In this document: positions 1 to 15,839 of the stretch, in pieces
Layout of the letters: every line of letters starts with the position of its first letter
How positions within the stretch are numbered: the stretch's first letter is position 1
Assembly: GCA_014529385.2 (NCBI GenBank)
Contig: CM043950.1
Location: 71,216,435 to 71,280,434 of the forward strand
Length of the DNA stretch: 64,000 nt
Direction: 5' to 3'
From: Adiantum capillus-veneris
Lineage: Eukaryota > Streptophyta > Polypodiopsida > Polypodiales > Pteridaceae
Notes under the pieces: model-generated
Databases searched by the model: none
Told to the model about the DNA's origin: nothing
What the model saw: only the letters and a program-made list of their open reading frames with translations
Translations under genes and position numbers: made by a program

Positions 1-1704
1 GCCAGAATCTTATCAGACTTTTGCTAGTACTTAGAGACTTATGACCCAAGGAAACACTCAAGTTGTCAAGATTGATACACTATGCACATTTTTATAGGAG
101 TCACTTTCAAGAAAGAAAAGGGCTAAACAATGTGAAGCTGAAAGGGATTTTTTTGCTGCTCAAAGAAAAGGTGGCAATAGCAATGTAGCCACTTCTCATG
201 GTTCTTTAGTGAACAACAGATCACTTGTAATCTAGTGCTTTTATTGTTGGCAGAAAATCGTTTGGAAATTCTAATGAAAAAGGCAAGAAGAAGATGCATT
301 TCCATTATTGCAAGGTTAAAGATCATTTGATAAAGAAATGTCCTACATTGAAAGAAAAAGAGACCAGATCTACTACCAGTACAACTATTGTAGAATCTTT
401 TGGAAATGGAGATTGTGATGTTGATGTATATGCAGAGTGGAAATTTAGCGCAGAGTGTACTTATGATTCCTTTGTCCATGATGGATGTATGTTAATTGTT
501 GTAGAGGCACATTTTTGGTACTTTGATAGTGGTGCTACAAAGCACATTACTTCACATCATGATTTGTATGACTCTCTCGAGATTACCCCTCATGGGAATG
601 GGTCACTTGTGCCAACAATGCCTCTTATCCGGTCAAGGGAGTTAGAAAGATTGTGCTAACTATTGCAAATGGAAAATTTTCCACATTTGTTGATGTAATT
701 TATGTACCAAGGATAAAAAAGAACCTTTTGTCTATATTTGCACTTGCAAGACTTGGCCTTTTGTCAAATTTGTGGATGATAGATGTACAATTCATGATCT
801 TGGTTTTGGTGATGAAATTGTTGCATCCAACATTTTGTGCCGTGAGGGTTGTATAAGCTCACTTTCATGACAAGCGTGGGAATAATTTTACAAATAAAAG
901 TGTGGAATCAAAGGTTGTTTTGGATGCCAAACTCTGGCATGAATGTTTTGGGCATGTCAATTTTACCAGATTACTATGTTCACAAAAATATGATATGGTT
1001 TCTTGTTTGCCGCCTCTTGATGCACCTTCTAGGTAGGTTTGTGAATGTTGTATTTTGGGTAAGATTCAATGTTCAAGGTTTACAAAGTATGGTTCAATAT
1101 AGGCTACATACAGGTTGCAACTCATGCATATTGATTTTTGTAGGCCTATGCAAAGTCCATCCTTGGGTAATTACTTGTACTCTGTGACTTGCATTGATGA
1201 TTACTCCAGGCATGCAGGGTGTATCCGATTAAAGATAATTCTGAAGTTTTTATGTGTTTCAATTATTTTTTGGTTATGGCTAAAAATGTTTCTAAATATA
1301 CTATGGGCACCCTCTGTTTAGATCGGGGGGGGAAGGGGGTATATTTCTCTTAAATATTATGCACTTTTGGATAGCTGAGGGATAAAACACCAATGTACAG
1401 TGCCATATACATTGAAACTAAAAGGTTTGGTTGAAAAAAAAAAACATCTGCTTGCGAAGATGGCACGATGTTTGATCAAGAGTCAAGATTTATTACATTC
1501 ATTTTGGCTTGCTATCATGTGTACTACTTATGTACTTAACATGTGTCCTACCAAAGCCTTGTTGTCTATGACTCCTTATGAGGCATGGCATAATAAGAAG
1601 CCATTTATTGATCACATATGCATTTTTGGTTCTTTAGCTTATGCTTTGGTGCCACAAAAGAAAAAAGGATGATAAAGCTATGAAATGCATTTTTATTGGT
1701 TACA
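1..1704 (+). mobile_element. Ty1/copia retrotransposon, 5' half (decayed)
   Basis: Copia polyprotein pieces appear in the expected order but in shifting frames with stops. A degenerate zinc knuckle (HFHYCKVKDHLIKKC) lies near 295-345. A protease motif (DSGATKHIT) lies near 520-550. Integrase core pieces (IDDYSRHAG) lie near 1190-1215. The integrase C-terminal part lies at 1400-1672, where an NMCPTKAL...TPYEAW block is recognisable. The sequence stops in the middle of the conserved K-C-I-F-I-G-Y motif at about 1703 and resumes at 31551 with a G-C-R-L-Y-H-P block, so this is one element split by a later insertion. It is non-functional. Confidence 0.85.
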
Positions 1705-1859
1705 TATGAGGCCTAAGGTAGGATGGCCAAGGCCAAGGGTCAACTCCGGATACACATGCGGTGTAGGGGCTATATGCAGCTAAGAGTCAGAGAGCTAGGG
1801 GCCTATATTTAGGCAGGTTTGTTGATTATGAGCATGCCTATCTTCCCTATGGCCTTTCA
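1705..1859 (+). repeat. 5' LTR of the 29.8 kb composite element
   Basis: This 155-bp repeat matches 31398-31545, with shared blocks such as GGCCTAAGGTAGGATGG near the start and ATGAGCATGC near the end. It ends in TTTCA. The first bases read TATGAGG where the partner reads TGTCAGG, so the canonical TG start has decayed. The target duplication TTACA lies immediately to the left. Confidence 0.85.
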
Positions 1860-1860
1860 C

Positions 1861-1872
1861 TGGTATCAGAGC
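1861..1872 (+). promoter_or_regulatory. Primer-binding site for initiator Met-tRNA
   Basis: TGGTATCAGAGC is the standard plant copia/gypsy primer site complementary to the 3' end of initiator methionine tRNA. It lies one base after the 5' LTR. Confidence 0.9.
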
Positions 1873-1924
1873 TCAGTGGGGAGAGCTATGGAGGAAGGGG
1901 CCCTTGCATGGCTTGTGCATCTCT

Positions 1925-3111
<1,187 letters not shown>

Positions 3112-3513
3112 AAAATGGTTAAGTTTAATTCACTGTTGGCAAGAGACATTCAATGGGATTCATTTTTTCTATCTAGAGGAGGGAAAAAGCAAGGCTTTCA
3201 GGAGCACGACTCCATGCATTGGATGCATTATCACTTCTAGGTGTTGTAGCTTGCTAGGGAGCAGGCAACATAAGTATACAAAGCAATGGTAAACAAATTG
3301 ACATACACCGCTATGAGCTGAGCTGAATGTGATCACTGCACATACAAGATGCTATGACTTTCAATGCCAAGGGCACTCGATAATGTTTGGCAATAGTTGA
3401 CTCTTGATAGTTAAACTATAGATACTATCTCTATCGGTATTGGGAAATCTCATGATTCTCAATATGTTGCACGATTTAGCAAGGCCGATTCTCTATAAAA
3501 TTTTGACAAGGTT

Positions 3514-3559
3514 GATTCTTCTCTACTTGGACACATGTGTGTCCAAGTAGAGAAGAATC
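3514..3559. repeat. Perfect 21-bp inverted repeat (hairpin)
   Basis: Arms 3514-3534 and 3539-3559 are exact reverse complements separated by ATGT. The core TACTTGGACAC recurs in the neighbouring tandem units. Confidence 0.9.
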
Positions 3560-3657
3560 ATGATTGGTAAATCTCTATCGGTATTGGGAAATCTCATGAT
3601 TCTCAATATGTTGCACGATTCAGCAAGGCCGATTCTTTATAAAATTTTGACAAGGTT

Positions 3658-3786
3658 GATTCTTCTCTACTTGGACACATGTGTGTCCAAGTACAAGGTT
3701 GATTCTTCTCTACTTGGACACATGTGTGTCCAAGTACAAGGTCGATTCTTCTCTACTTGGACACATGTGTGTCCACAAGCGTACCT
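3658..3786. repeat. 43-bp tandem repeat, three units
   Basis: Units start at 3658, 3701 and 3744, each beginning GATTCTTCTC and each containing the near-palindrome around ACACATGTGTGT. Only the left palindrome arm has the array. Confidence 0.9.
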
Positions 3787-4758
3787 CTTTGCTATGAGCA
3801 TCCAATATCAGTGTTGTCTCATCTTACTGATTGACTTATAGGAAGCAAGGCTTCACTCTAAAACATATTGCATAGCAGTTTTTGACGTTCAAAATATGCT
3901 ATCCGCATACGAACTTGGAAGTCTTTGCAACATGCATGCATTTTTCTCACTAGAGATCGGATAAATCAAGCCAAGAATATCGGATAAACTTGTTGGCTTG
4001 CTTTATCCTATCTCTAGTGAGAAAAATGCATACATGTTGCAAAGTCTTCCAAGTTCGTATGCTGACAGCATATTTCGAATGTTGAAAACTGCTATGCAAT
4101 ATGTTTTAGAGTGAAGCCTTGCTTCCTAGAAGTCAATCAGTAAGATGAGACATCACTAATATTGAATGCTCATAGCAAACATGTACGCTTGTGGACACGC
4201 ATGTGACCATGTAGAGAAGAATCGACCTTGTCAAAATTTTATAGAGAATCGGCCTTGCTGAATCGTGCAGCGTATTGAGAATCATGAGATTGCCCAATAT
4301 TGATAGAGATAGTATCTATATCTTAACTATCAAGAGTCAACTATTGCCAAACACTACCGAGTGCCCTTGGCATTGAAAGTTATAGCATCTCGTATGTGCA
4401 GTGATCACATTGGGTTCAACTCATAGTGATGGATGTCAATGTGTTTACCAGTACTTTGTATACCTATGTTCCCTGCTCCCTAGCAAGATACAACACCTAC
4501 AAGTGATTATGCATCCAATGCATGGAGTCGTTCTCCTGAAAGCTTTGCTTTTACCCTCCTCTAGATAGCACAAATGAATCAAATTGAATGTCTCTTGCTG
4601 AGAGTGAGTTAAATTTAACCAATTTTTGCATATATGTCTATGAGCGGGATTCAAGCGCACTACCAGAAACGGCGACAAGGTTAGTAAATTTTCAAGCGAT
4701 GTTTGTTTTGTTCTATGTTTTGCTTTTTGTTTTGGACAAGATCTCTCTACTATGCAAA

Positions 4759-4884
4759 GCAAAGTGCTTGGGCAGACTCCATAAGAAGCCATTGTATAAA
4801 GCAAAGTGCTTGGGCAGCCTCTATAAGAAACCACTATATAAAACACAATGCTTGGGTAGACTCCATAAGAAGCTACTGTTAAAT
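4759..4884. repeat. 42-bp tandem repeat, three units
   Basis: Units start at 4759, 4801 and 4843 and share the core GTGCTTGGGCAG...ATAAGAAGC. A partial fourth unit may follow. The rest of 4627-5071 holds nothing recognisable. Confidence 0.85.
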
Positions 4885-5071
4885 CAAAGTGCTTTGCTTG
4901 TCTTCTTGTGAAGCACGACTTCTGTTATGTGCCAATGTATTATCAATTAACTTCAGATCAATGATAATGGCACACACCTTAGCACTACGTGGATATAAGC
5001 TCACAATTTATGCAATACTCCATTGTGATGTATCCATGCCAGTGTAATTGTGCAGGGCATGTATACCAGGG

Positions 5072-5104
5072 CATTAGGAAATTTCGGAGGTCATTTGGAG
5101 GGCC
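5072..5104 (+). repeat. Left terminal inverted repeat
   Basis: Pairs with 13789-13821 at 32 of 33 positions. The exact outer end is uncertain by a few bases because both flanks contain a similar GGTAT/ATACC string. Confidence 0.85.
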
Positions 5105-5572
5105 TTCTAAGGAAATGTATTTTTTGCACTCTCTCTCTAGAAAATATGGCGAATAATAGAGGTGGGTCTTTCATGGTAAAAGTTCAAAAAGTGTACTTTA
5201 AGTAGATTTTTTACTCTTCTGAACATTCGTTCGTAATGATTGAGGGATAATCTTCTTTTCAGCTGCATTGAATGGACCTCGTCAACATGGAGGGAATGAG
5301 GCTAACATGGAGGGACGAAGGCGCAGCCGCCTATTCACTTTCCATTAAACGTGCACATTTGGCTAATGGCGCACTCCTCAAATGGCACAAATTTTATGCA
5401 GAAATGAGCCAAATATCACCTTCACATTGGTTTGAACAATGAGTACCAACCATTGATTAAGATTAGTAAAGCAAACACACATATACCTCCCGCATCCATA
5501 GACACGCTCAGAACTTAGGGAGCTAAACACATAGATATCTAGACGAGAGGCTCTCTCTATCCTAAGAATCCA

Positions 5573-8130
5573 ATGACTAATGCGTCTCCATCGTTTGTCA
5601 ATCCTACAAGCTTATTGACCTTTGCTGGTGATGGAGAAAAGGGCCTTTTGGATTATTGTAAATCTCTTACAAGGGAAGATGAAACTTATAAGGGCATTCT
5701 CCAAGCTCAACAATGTGAGATTGTTAGTCTTTCACATTTACATTCTACAGTTCAGGTTAAAATTTTGCAACACAAAACAGAGGCACAGGAACTGAAAGGA
5801 AAGGTACGAAGTTGTCAAATGAAGGACACCATCTTGGGTGGTCATATTCGAAAGAAGAAATTGCGCAATCTTGAAACATTGCAGGTTGCATCTGGAGGTC
5901 TCAAGAAAAGAATCCGAGCATTAAGGTGATGCTTCTTGGTTGGCTAAATTGTCTCAGTTAAGTAATTTTTTTGTTTTTTCTTGTTATGCATTGTTTTCAT
6001 GTGCCTAAATAGTGTTAGTGAAGTAAATTTTATGTTATTTACTTATGCATTGTCTTCATGTAGAGATTCAATCTATCCTGACAAGGAAAACATTGACCCC
6101 AAAGACAACATAGGAAAGAGATTGAAGCCACTTATAAGTAGAAGCCTTGCAGTAGATATAGTACATGACAAGAATTTTAAGGTCCTACAACGAAATGTAG
6201 TGGACCGCTTTATTTCAAAGAACTCAGTGCCTGCAAAAGAGATACAAGGCACACTTGATTCACTTGGTGTAAGAAAAAGAGGATATTTGGCTATACAAAA
6301 ATCTGTCTCATCCATCTTTGTTAAGAAGGGTATAAAATCCAAACTTTTACCATCAGCCTCAAGTGTTTGGAAAGAGAGGCTTCGGCTTAACGACGCACAG
6401 GGAGAATATCTTGCGTAGCCCTTTCATATTAAAGAAAATTACACTGGCCATGGAGCAAACATGGCATATGATGAGTTCAATAATATTTTTATGGACCTGC
6501 ACATGTTGCAGAAGAGAATGGTGGAGTTTTACAACATCACATTTGAAGAGTCACGAGGGGTATTACATTTTGTGTTGAAACTGGATGAGTGTGAGATTGT
6601 TAAAGAGAAAAAGCTAGAGCGTGTTACTATTAATTTAATGAATAGAGCCCTCTCAAAGTGTCCCAATGATGATCCTTTGTATTTTAGTGTTCAATCAAAA
6701 TCTAACATATGGTGGCTTGGTGCTTTTGAGGTAAGCGAGATTCTCAGCTAAGCTCAAATGTTCACATCTACTTAAGTCTCATTTATTTTGTGTTGCAGGT
6801 AAAGAAAGAAGATCATGAGATTCTATATTGGGTGTTCCATCAAACTAATGTTACGGAGGTGATTGATCGACAGACTAACCAGGGAGAGGTACTACGTCTA
6901 GATGGAAGGGGAGACTTTCAAGTTCAGTGGCATCTTGCATGTGACCTCAAAACATTAAAGTGCATGTATAATTGTGGAATGGGTGCAATGGCAAAGTCGC
7001 CGTGTTTGTCCTGCATGGAGCCTACAAAGGTCATGGACCCAAAGTGGTGGAGAAAAGCTCCAACACGTCACATTGAGGACCCTGCTTTTCGAACGGTTTT
7101 GAAAATACCACTTATGAATGTCCACATCTGTACAATGCATGCCCTTTGTAGAATTGTGGAGAAATTGTTCTACTTATATATCAGGTTTGCTTGGAAAATC
7201 AAGAACTCAGCAGAGCAACAAGTGGCCCTGCAATGCTTAGAATTGGTACTGTCGGATATGGGGCTTCATGGTGGCAATGTGAAAATCCAGCGGGATGAAA
7301 AGAGATCAACTGTTGAGAAGGATGTCCCATGCAAACCATCCATCGGTGGGGTGAAGGCATGGAGGTTTTTATCTAAACCCCAAGGAATACGATATCCGAA
7401 GCTAACAAAACATGGAAAAATATATAACACATCTTATGTTAGCAAGGTAGAGTATCAAAGCTGAAAAAAGCTACATATTGCAGTCAAAGATCAAGAACCA
7501 ACCACTCGTAACGCGAAGGCTGAGGTTTGGCAATCAATAGACATCCTATTTTTGATGTGCGACAAAGATGACTGGTCACAAGGCGATATGAACAAGTTCA
7601 AGGAGAATCTCAACCTTCTCAAAAAATCATTAAAGACAGCATGGACAGACACCCAGATTACTCACTACATGGTATTATTGTGTATTTGATTCTCTTTTAT
7701 GTGTAACTATGTGAGTGTAAAAAATTCTAAGTAATCTGTTTTCATATCCACCACATCATTTTCAATCATTTACCATATTTTATACAAAAGTATGGGAGCC
7801 CGGAAATATGGAATACCCAAGGGATGGAAAAGTCTCATTATATGGCGAGAAATGCTTATTTCAGGCACACAACATGGTGGCTCTCGAATCAAGGCTAACA
7901 GTTTGAGAGAACTATTTGAATGGTTCTATCATAGAATCATTCATTGAATGTAGGCAAAAGAAGTCTTGGCCTCTTCAGAAACAGCATAAGCCATCAGACA
8001 TTTACAACAAAAAAAAGTTAAAAGATCAATGGCATACAACAACTCCGGTGCTCGTGAAGGTGAACGAAGGTGGAGAGAGACAATGGTATATGTGAACCAC
8101 AAGTGGAGAAAGATACTCTGAGTGGATGAC
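5573..8130 (+). pseudogene. Transposase-like gene of the two-gene element, four exons
   Basis: The exons I infer are 5573-5925, 6064-6730, 6799-7671 and about 7746-8130, joined in frame across GT-AG introns. The last acceptor reads CAT instead of CAG. Exon 1 is coiled-coil-like. Later blocks include a possible first acidic residue (VLKLDECEIV), then HLACDLKTLKCMYNCG with CLSC seven residues later, then a His-rich PLMNVHICTMHALCRIVEKL, then ITHYM joined to HHIIFNHLPYF and TQGMEK. This D-K-L / CxxC / D-or-H / QG-EK order recalls an RNase H-like transposase family I have seen mainly in animals; that is memory, not a search. The frame is broken by TAG at 6416-6418 and TGA at 7462-7464, and shifts after about 7880. 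Confidence 0.6.
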
Positions 8131-8184
8131 ATTGTACAAAATTTGTGTAATACATGATCTTATATAATTGCTACTTGAAATGTA

Positions 8185-9991
<1,807 letters not shown>

Positions 9992-11333
9992 GTATTTAAG
10001 AATTTTGGAAATTATTCAAGTCCCATTTTTTAAATGAGACTTAAAACTCGAGTATTTTTTGCTATATTTGACCTCTTGGTTATTTGTGGGGACCCTTTTT
10101 TCCATATGAAAATGAGGCACTAGCACATAAAAATGGGATTCAAACTTGAGTTCAAGATTTACTTGTTTTGGTTGTGTGGGATATTAAGAAGAGAACTGAA
10201 GTTAAGTTTGCGCCTCAGATACCTTGCCTAAACTAGCAAGTGGACATACTCAAATGTAGTTCAAGGCACTAGCACAAGGATGCGAGGCTCCAACATAAGT
10301 TCAAGCCTCACTTCTTGTTGCATTGTAGGATACTAAGATGAGGATTGAACTTAAGTTCAATCGTCACGTGCCTCACCTAAACTAGCATGTGGGCATGAGG
10401 CTCAAATGTAGTTCGAGGCTATTATATGTGACTAGAGGTTGGTATCATAAATTTCTAGTTAACATATTTTCGTAGCCTCAACACATAGCTAGATTTCTTT
10501 GTGTATATTCAATGGCAAAATTGAAACTATGACTTTAACATTGTTGATATGTAAGAACAATGCTTTAAGGAATAGCACTTCCATAAAAACATGCACCACT
10601 CAAAAAAGAGAGGGCAATGGAGTCAAAAGAACCATCAAAGACTACAGTATTAAGAAACTCCGTATTAAGAAACTCCGATAACAAATGAGAAACAAAACTT
10701 GACTTGTTTACAAGCCCTACTAAAAGCAATTTTCATGTTAAGGGGATCTCAAATGAGAATGGTGTTTAGAAACACCAAGATAACAAATGAAGAACAAAAA
10801 GATATTAACAAGTAGCTGTTATAGGGGTTATCTAAAAGCATTGAAATTACATTCTTCACCCACAACATCCATGAAACATGAAGATAACCTCCATAACAAT
10901 GTTCAAAACGCTTTCAGACTCATTCAAAATGTAAACAGAATTACAGGTAACACACAAGAAACATTCAGGGCATTAACCAACATCCTGCTTCATCTTCATC
11001 ATCATTCTCGTGTTACAGAACAACATTTCGCCCCAACAAGGCGTTCAAAAATGAGGGTAGTTACAAGCCAAAAGTTGCATCCCTTAAAACATGCCTTTTA
11101 AAGTTTCAGACATCAATCAGAACTCTGATTAGTCCATCAGTTCCCTGAATGCATCCTATTCACTACCTAACAGTTTACTGATTTCCCATTACATAAATAT
11201 CCTTCTTTACAAACTTAACTAGGTAACTTGTGGTCAAGGTCCCCCCTTTTACACCTGGCACACCCGGTGGCATCAAAAAGTTACTTTTTGAGGACCTGAA
11301 CCCACAGTTCCCTTGACTCTTTTCACTGCATCT
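9992..11333. other. Intron or spacer of the minus-strand gene, with a 149-bp tandem duplication
   Basis: Two diverged copies of a roughly 149-bp unit start near 10116 and 10265, each beginning GGCACTAGCACA and containing CTAAACTAGCA and AAATGTAGTTC. No coding signal was seen. Confidence 0.6.
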
Positions 11334-13486
11334 TCATCCACTTTTCTTAGCAATGTTTGCTAAGAACTCCTGGGTAGTCATCTCAAATTCCTTCACTATA
11401 ATCTGCAACTTATTGTCAGCACACTCTGCAACAACACTTTCATTTACTCCCTCCTCAGATACCTGATCCTCAAAGTTAAGTTTTGTTGGTTGAGAATCCT
11501 GCTTGACTGGACTGTCAGGCTCAGTCTCCTCTTCAGGGCTCTGAACACTTTCCTCAGCAACATCTTCAACACTCTTCAGCTCCTCTGCAGAGGTCTGCTC
11601 AATCCCTGCAAACAAAACATTTAAATTTTTATTGTTAGGGGTTGTCTCCATCTCCTCACAGGGCTCCTCCTTATCCTCTTGCACTTTGAAATCTTTAGTG
11701 CTCTGATCAGCTTCCAACTGTTTCTTCAACAACCGATTATATTTTTCTTGCAAATCAGTATACTGAGTCTGCAGTAGCATATACTCCTCTTTGTTTTCCT
11801 CTTCGGAAAAATCTTTATAGGGCTTAGAAGACACGTCAAACAGCTTTTCCTTCATTTCAGCCCATATAGGTTCCAAATGCTTCTGCAGCTCCATCTTCAT
11901 GGTGTCAAAATCTGTCCCTGACATAAAACAACCTTCAATTTCCAGCTCATCCTCTGCACACTCCTTAATCTTCTTTTCCACCTCTTTCCATGCTGAAACT
12001 CTGTCAAGTAAAACTTTATTCTCTGCTTCCAATGTCACATTCACAGTGGACAACACTTCAACTTGTTGATGGAATATACTGTCCCATTCCATCATCCATT
12101 CTTTATATATCCTTGCACTGCTCTCCCTTCTATGAACCTGTTCACTGTAGAAGTTCACTTGCTTGAGAGCACACTCCAAGTCAGACTCTGTGGATCTCAA
12201 CTTTGCATCCCTTATTGTAACCACCAACATTAGGCCTTGCTCTTTATCAATCACTTCCACATCCACAGCAGGATTATCTTCCAAACCTGTAGAAACCTGG
12301 TCCATAGGAATGTACTTACCTCTGAGCATTTGTGATCGCATATACCAAAAGGAGACTAACAGTGATTGGCTTGCAATCATGTACTTGACAACTAGAGTGT
12401 CAAGCGTGACCTCGCACCATATGCCGATCTCTTCCTTTACATACCATCCTCTGTCAAGAAGTTTGTCACAGGATGACTGCTGAAATGACTTGCACATGAA
12501 CATAGTTTTCGTGACACGTATATTGTAGTTATGAAACAACTCTATGAACAGTGCAGCAGAACAAAAGTTTGCAATTCTAACCAGTTTGGTGGGAATAGAG
12601 CTACGTAGAGACCTCTGTATATCCTTGTTGGTCTTACTTCACATTGCCTCCACCATTGTTTCCTTAGGAACTGGCCAGTCCATAGTGTTCCAGTCGGTTG
12701 TAGAGGCACTTTCACCAACATGCCATTCTTATTCCCTGGGCAGAGTTGGTAGAAGTGGTCATAGAAAAATATTCCTTCTTCAGCCAGACTTTTGCTGCTT
12801 CTCCCTGAATACTGTAGAGAACCAATGTGGGCATGAACAACAAGGAAGAGGCCTATTATGCACTCCATAGGCTCCCATTTCTCATAAGAAGAGGGATAAA
12901 CATCTGCAAAATATATAACAAGAGTTAACCTAAGAGTATCAATAAGTCAAAATGACAAATCTAATGTAGTTGAGATATGAATAATGGAGCCATTGCTCAT
13001 AAGAAGAGGGATAAACGTTGCAAAATATATAAGAAAAGTTATAATGAGAGTATCAATAAGTGAAATGACAAATCAAATGCAGTTGAGATGTCAAGAATAC
13101 TTACAATTGCAACGTGGTTGATGTATATCTGACACATTTCCACCGTTTGCTATCACGTCTGGATGGGTAAACACATGCTGAACAAGAACTTCCTTTACAG
13201 ATCTTTTGTCGATTTCAACTTTGAAATCCAACACTCTGGCCTTCCATGCTGAGCGGTAAACATTGATAGCACTAGACCTCTTGGCTCTTCTTGGTTGCAT
13301 GAGGACCCATGAACCTTTGTTTATCCTTTGTCCAACCTGGCATTGGTTCTTTGCACTTATTGAAGTTGATATTGTAATTGAGGATATGCTACTACTAGGC
13401 ATTCTAGGCAAAGTGCAGGTGTTGGTAGTAGGTGTGAGAGACCATAAACACCTAGAGCTTCTTGGGCGAGAAGACGTGGAAGCCAT
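11334..13486 (-). pseudogene. 5' exons of the convergent minus-strand gene: coiled-coil protein
   Basis: Exon 1 (13486-13105) starts with a Ser-rich MASTSSRPRSS and ends at a GTAAGT donor. Its intron is 13104-12904 and ends TTTTGCAG. Exon 2 runs from 12903 through YPSSYEKWEPMECIIG. Around 12680-12540 the frame shifts, then 401 residues are open to 11334. The C-terminal half is strongly predicted coiled coil and acidic: heptad-like LECALKQVNFYSEQV, EKYNRLLKKQLEADQ, then Glu/Asp-rich repeats to a stop. I do not recognise the family. As the second gene of the element it may be a DNA-binding or assembly partner of the transposase; that is inference from layout only. Confidence 0.55.
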
Positions 13487-13788
13487 AGCTCTAAGAGAAA
13501 AGATTTAGTGGAGGGAGATTCACTTTGAAAGCATCCTAATGGAGGGAAAGTTTTTTAGAACTCCAATGTCTTGTGTGGGCTTAATGGTCACCCTCCAATA
13601 AATATCAGCAGTGGAACCACACATGCACCTAATAGCTCGGTAAAAGCAAAGAAGTTACGATGCCACAATCCTAGATTCGTGAAAGTTTTTAGGGTATTTT
13701 CCTATTTTTTGAGTCTTTCCACGTATTTTCCTACGTAACGTAGCCCTCCTGCTCATTGGATGCACTCTATTTTCTCTCTCCTTCATAT

Positions 13789-13821
13789 GGCCCTCCAAAT
13801 GACCTCCGAAAATTCCTAATG
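13789..13821 (-). repeat. Right terminal inverted repeat
   Basis: Reverse complement of 5072-5104 with one mismatch (AAATT against AATTT). See the element entry. Confidence 0.85.
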
Positions 13822-15800
13822 GTATCACATGGTTGAGAAAATCATTGTTGCAAAGGGCTAAACCTCTGCATGTATGGCATGCCCGTGAGGTAGATAAACT
13901 TTTACCTCAAACTGTTAACGCTTCTGCTATAATAGTAAGTACTCTGTCAAGGACAAGGTCAGTGACTGATATCTTAAAATATTTTTATGTTTATTCACTG
14001 GAAAAGTGATATTTAACTTCACCCTAGTACAGTCACGATCACGTACAAGGTAAGTGGGTCAAGATGTGACTTATGATACGTTTCTCTACGGTGCGCGATA
14101 CAAGTACACTGTTGTATGTTTATAGGATAAGCTATGACACATACATGGTCTCCATTAGATCATATGCAAGAGGCATACACTACATTCGAGCTCAGCCCAA
14201 CACACACACACTCTCTCTCTCTCTCTAACTCCTATGCGAGAAAGTGAAACTAGGCAAGATTTTCTTGAAATCTTTCTATGTCAATACGGTACAGGAAGGG
14301 CTAAAAGCCATCAACTGCCATCTATTTTGGAATGGCTCAGAGCCATCTATTTGTAATCCGTCAGAGATCAAACATTTTTATTAAGATAAGTATCCATCGA
14401 TTATAATGGACACACAAGAGTCCTGCGATTAGTGATTTTTTGGGCATTATCTTAGCACTACACATTTTAAGTGTGAAAGTCAAGTTGAGTTTTTGAACGT
14501 CTTAAACTCGTAAGGGCTTATCTCTACCAAGGTGTATAGATGAAGCCAGCATTTTAGACATCGTGATTGTTCACAAAAACCCAAGGTTTGGGTGTGCAAA
14601 AGATCTAGTTGTGAATATGACTCCAATTTTAGTGGAGCTCTTATTAGCACTAAGAGTGCTTATATGAGTACACTTTTGAGGTAAGACCCAGCTTATGATT
14701 ACTAAATCACTTAGTGAGGGTTGATGATCAATTCTTTGAACCTTCACACTTGCATTTTCAAGGAAATAAATCCACAAACTACCAAGGGTTAGTGGACAAA
14801 TTTCAACTTCAAAAGTAATGTAATGCCACGAGAAACCCCAAAGGGTGTCACGGACATGGGCCAAGGGCCGACTGCTAGTTGAGCAGTTTTCCTGCCAAGT
14901 TTAACCAAGGGGTTTCGCAATGTTGATTTTAACCAAGGGGTTTGGATTGCAAGGGAAACACCCAAGGTTACATGTGCAATACTACTTGCATTTCACTAAT
15001 TTTCAATTAGTGTTCCTAGGTCTTTGCCGGTGGGAAATTTGGGCAGGTGCCTGTCACTACGAATAAGTGAACACTATGTTCAACATCCAACGAGATGACA
15101 AGGTCAAGTAAGAGCCAAGAAGTTTGGCCTGTAGTGTCCAAAATAAGTTTCTACATTATGCAGTTATAGACCTACTTGTAGGGTTCATTTGGCACATATT
15201 CTCACATGGGATACAACATGGTCTAGAAAATCAAGGAATTTGGTTTAGCCAGTGTGGAGCAAGGCTAATGAGGTTCCCTCTCACTCTCGTCGTAGAGTGT
15301 TTGCAGTTATCTCCACGCAGAAGTACATCTCGTACTTGAAGGATGTTGTCTTTTTGGACACCCTTACTTGAGACATATTCCACATGTGGAGAATATGAGT
15401 CTCTGGGACTCACACTAGTGCCGATTATTTTAGTTATGTGTCACAACAAAGTCCCTTGGTGTTGGTCAAATCCGTGTATAAGACCATTTTTCAGCACGTT
15501 GTCGTGCTGTGACATGTACATAGTGGGAACGCATGCTACAGGATCTATCTTGTAACTTTTTAGATACATAATTATCTTTCCTATAATGTACATATGCATA
15601 TTTAAGTATAATAGTAAGCCTTCTATCTCATCCTATTATTTTTCTCAAGGGTAACCTATCCTTACTTTACCATCAGAAAATACTATGGGAAAAGCTCAAT
15701 AGCTCCGCCTCTTTAACTTGGGGCAAAAAGCATTGATTCTTTATTTCTACTATCTCATTATCATATCACACCCTAGCTAGATCCTATATCTAGGGTAAAC
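13822..15800. other. Non-coding stretch of the composite element; nothing recognised
   Basis: Short open frames only, none with a conserved motif. A small CT run (14209-14226) is present. The base composition resembles the rest of the LTR-element interior. Confidence 0.4.
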
Positions 15801-15839
15801 TCCAATATATATATATTCTATGTATTTTTTATAATTTTC

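Larger units (their letters stand above)
3112..4626. mobile_element. Foldback element: large imperfect palindrome
   Basis: The segment from about 3112 to 3974 is repeated in reverse complement from about 3993 to 4626, around a short centre at 3975-3992. Matching blocks include GACATTCAAT (3148) against its complement near 4582, and the TCTCACTAGAGAT flank of the centre against its complement. The left arm is longer because it carries a duplicated block with 43-bp tandem units (3466-3786). No open reading frame was recognised. This is the structure of a foldback or MITE-like transposon that was inserted in, or expanded within, the composite element. Confidence 0.8.

Noticed and set aside
3658-3786. 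CRISPR-like array
   Set aside because: The units are contiguous tandem repeats with no unique spacers, in a eukaryotic context.
5060-5071. Clear target-site duplication for the two-gene transposon
   Set aside because: GTATACCA on the left and GTATCACA on the right are similar but not identical, and the exact outer end of the inverted repeat is uncertain.
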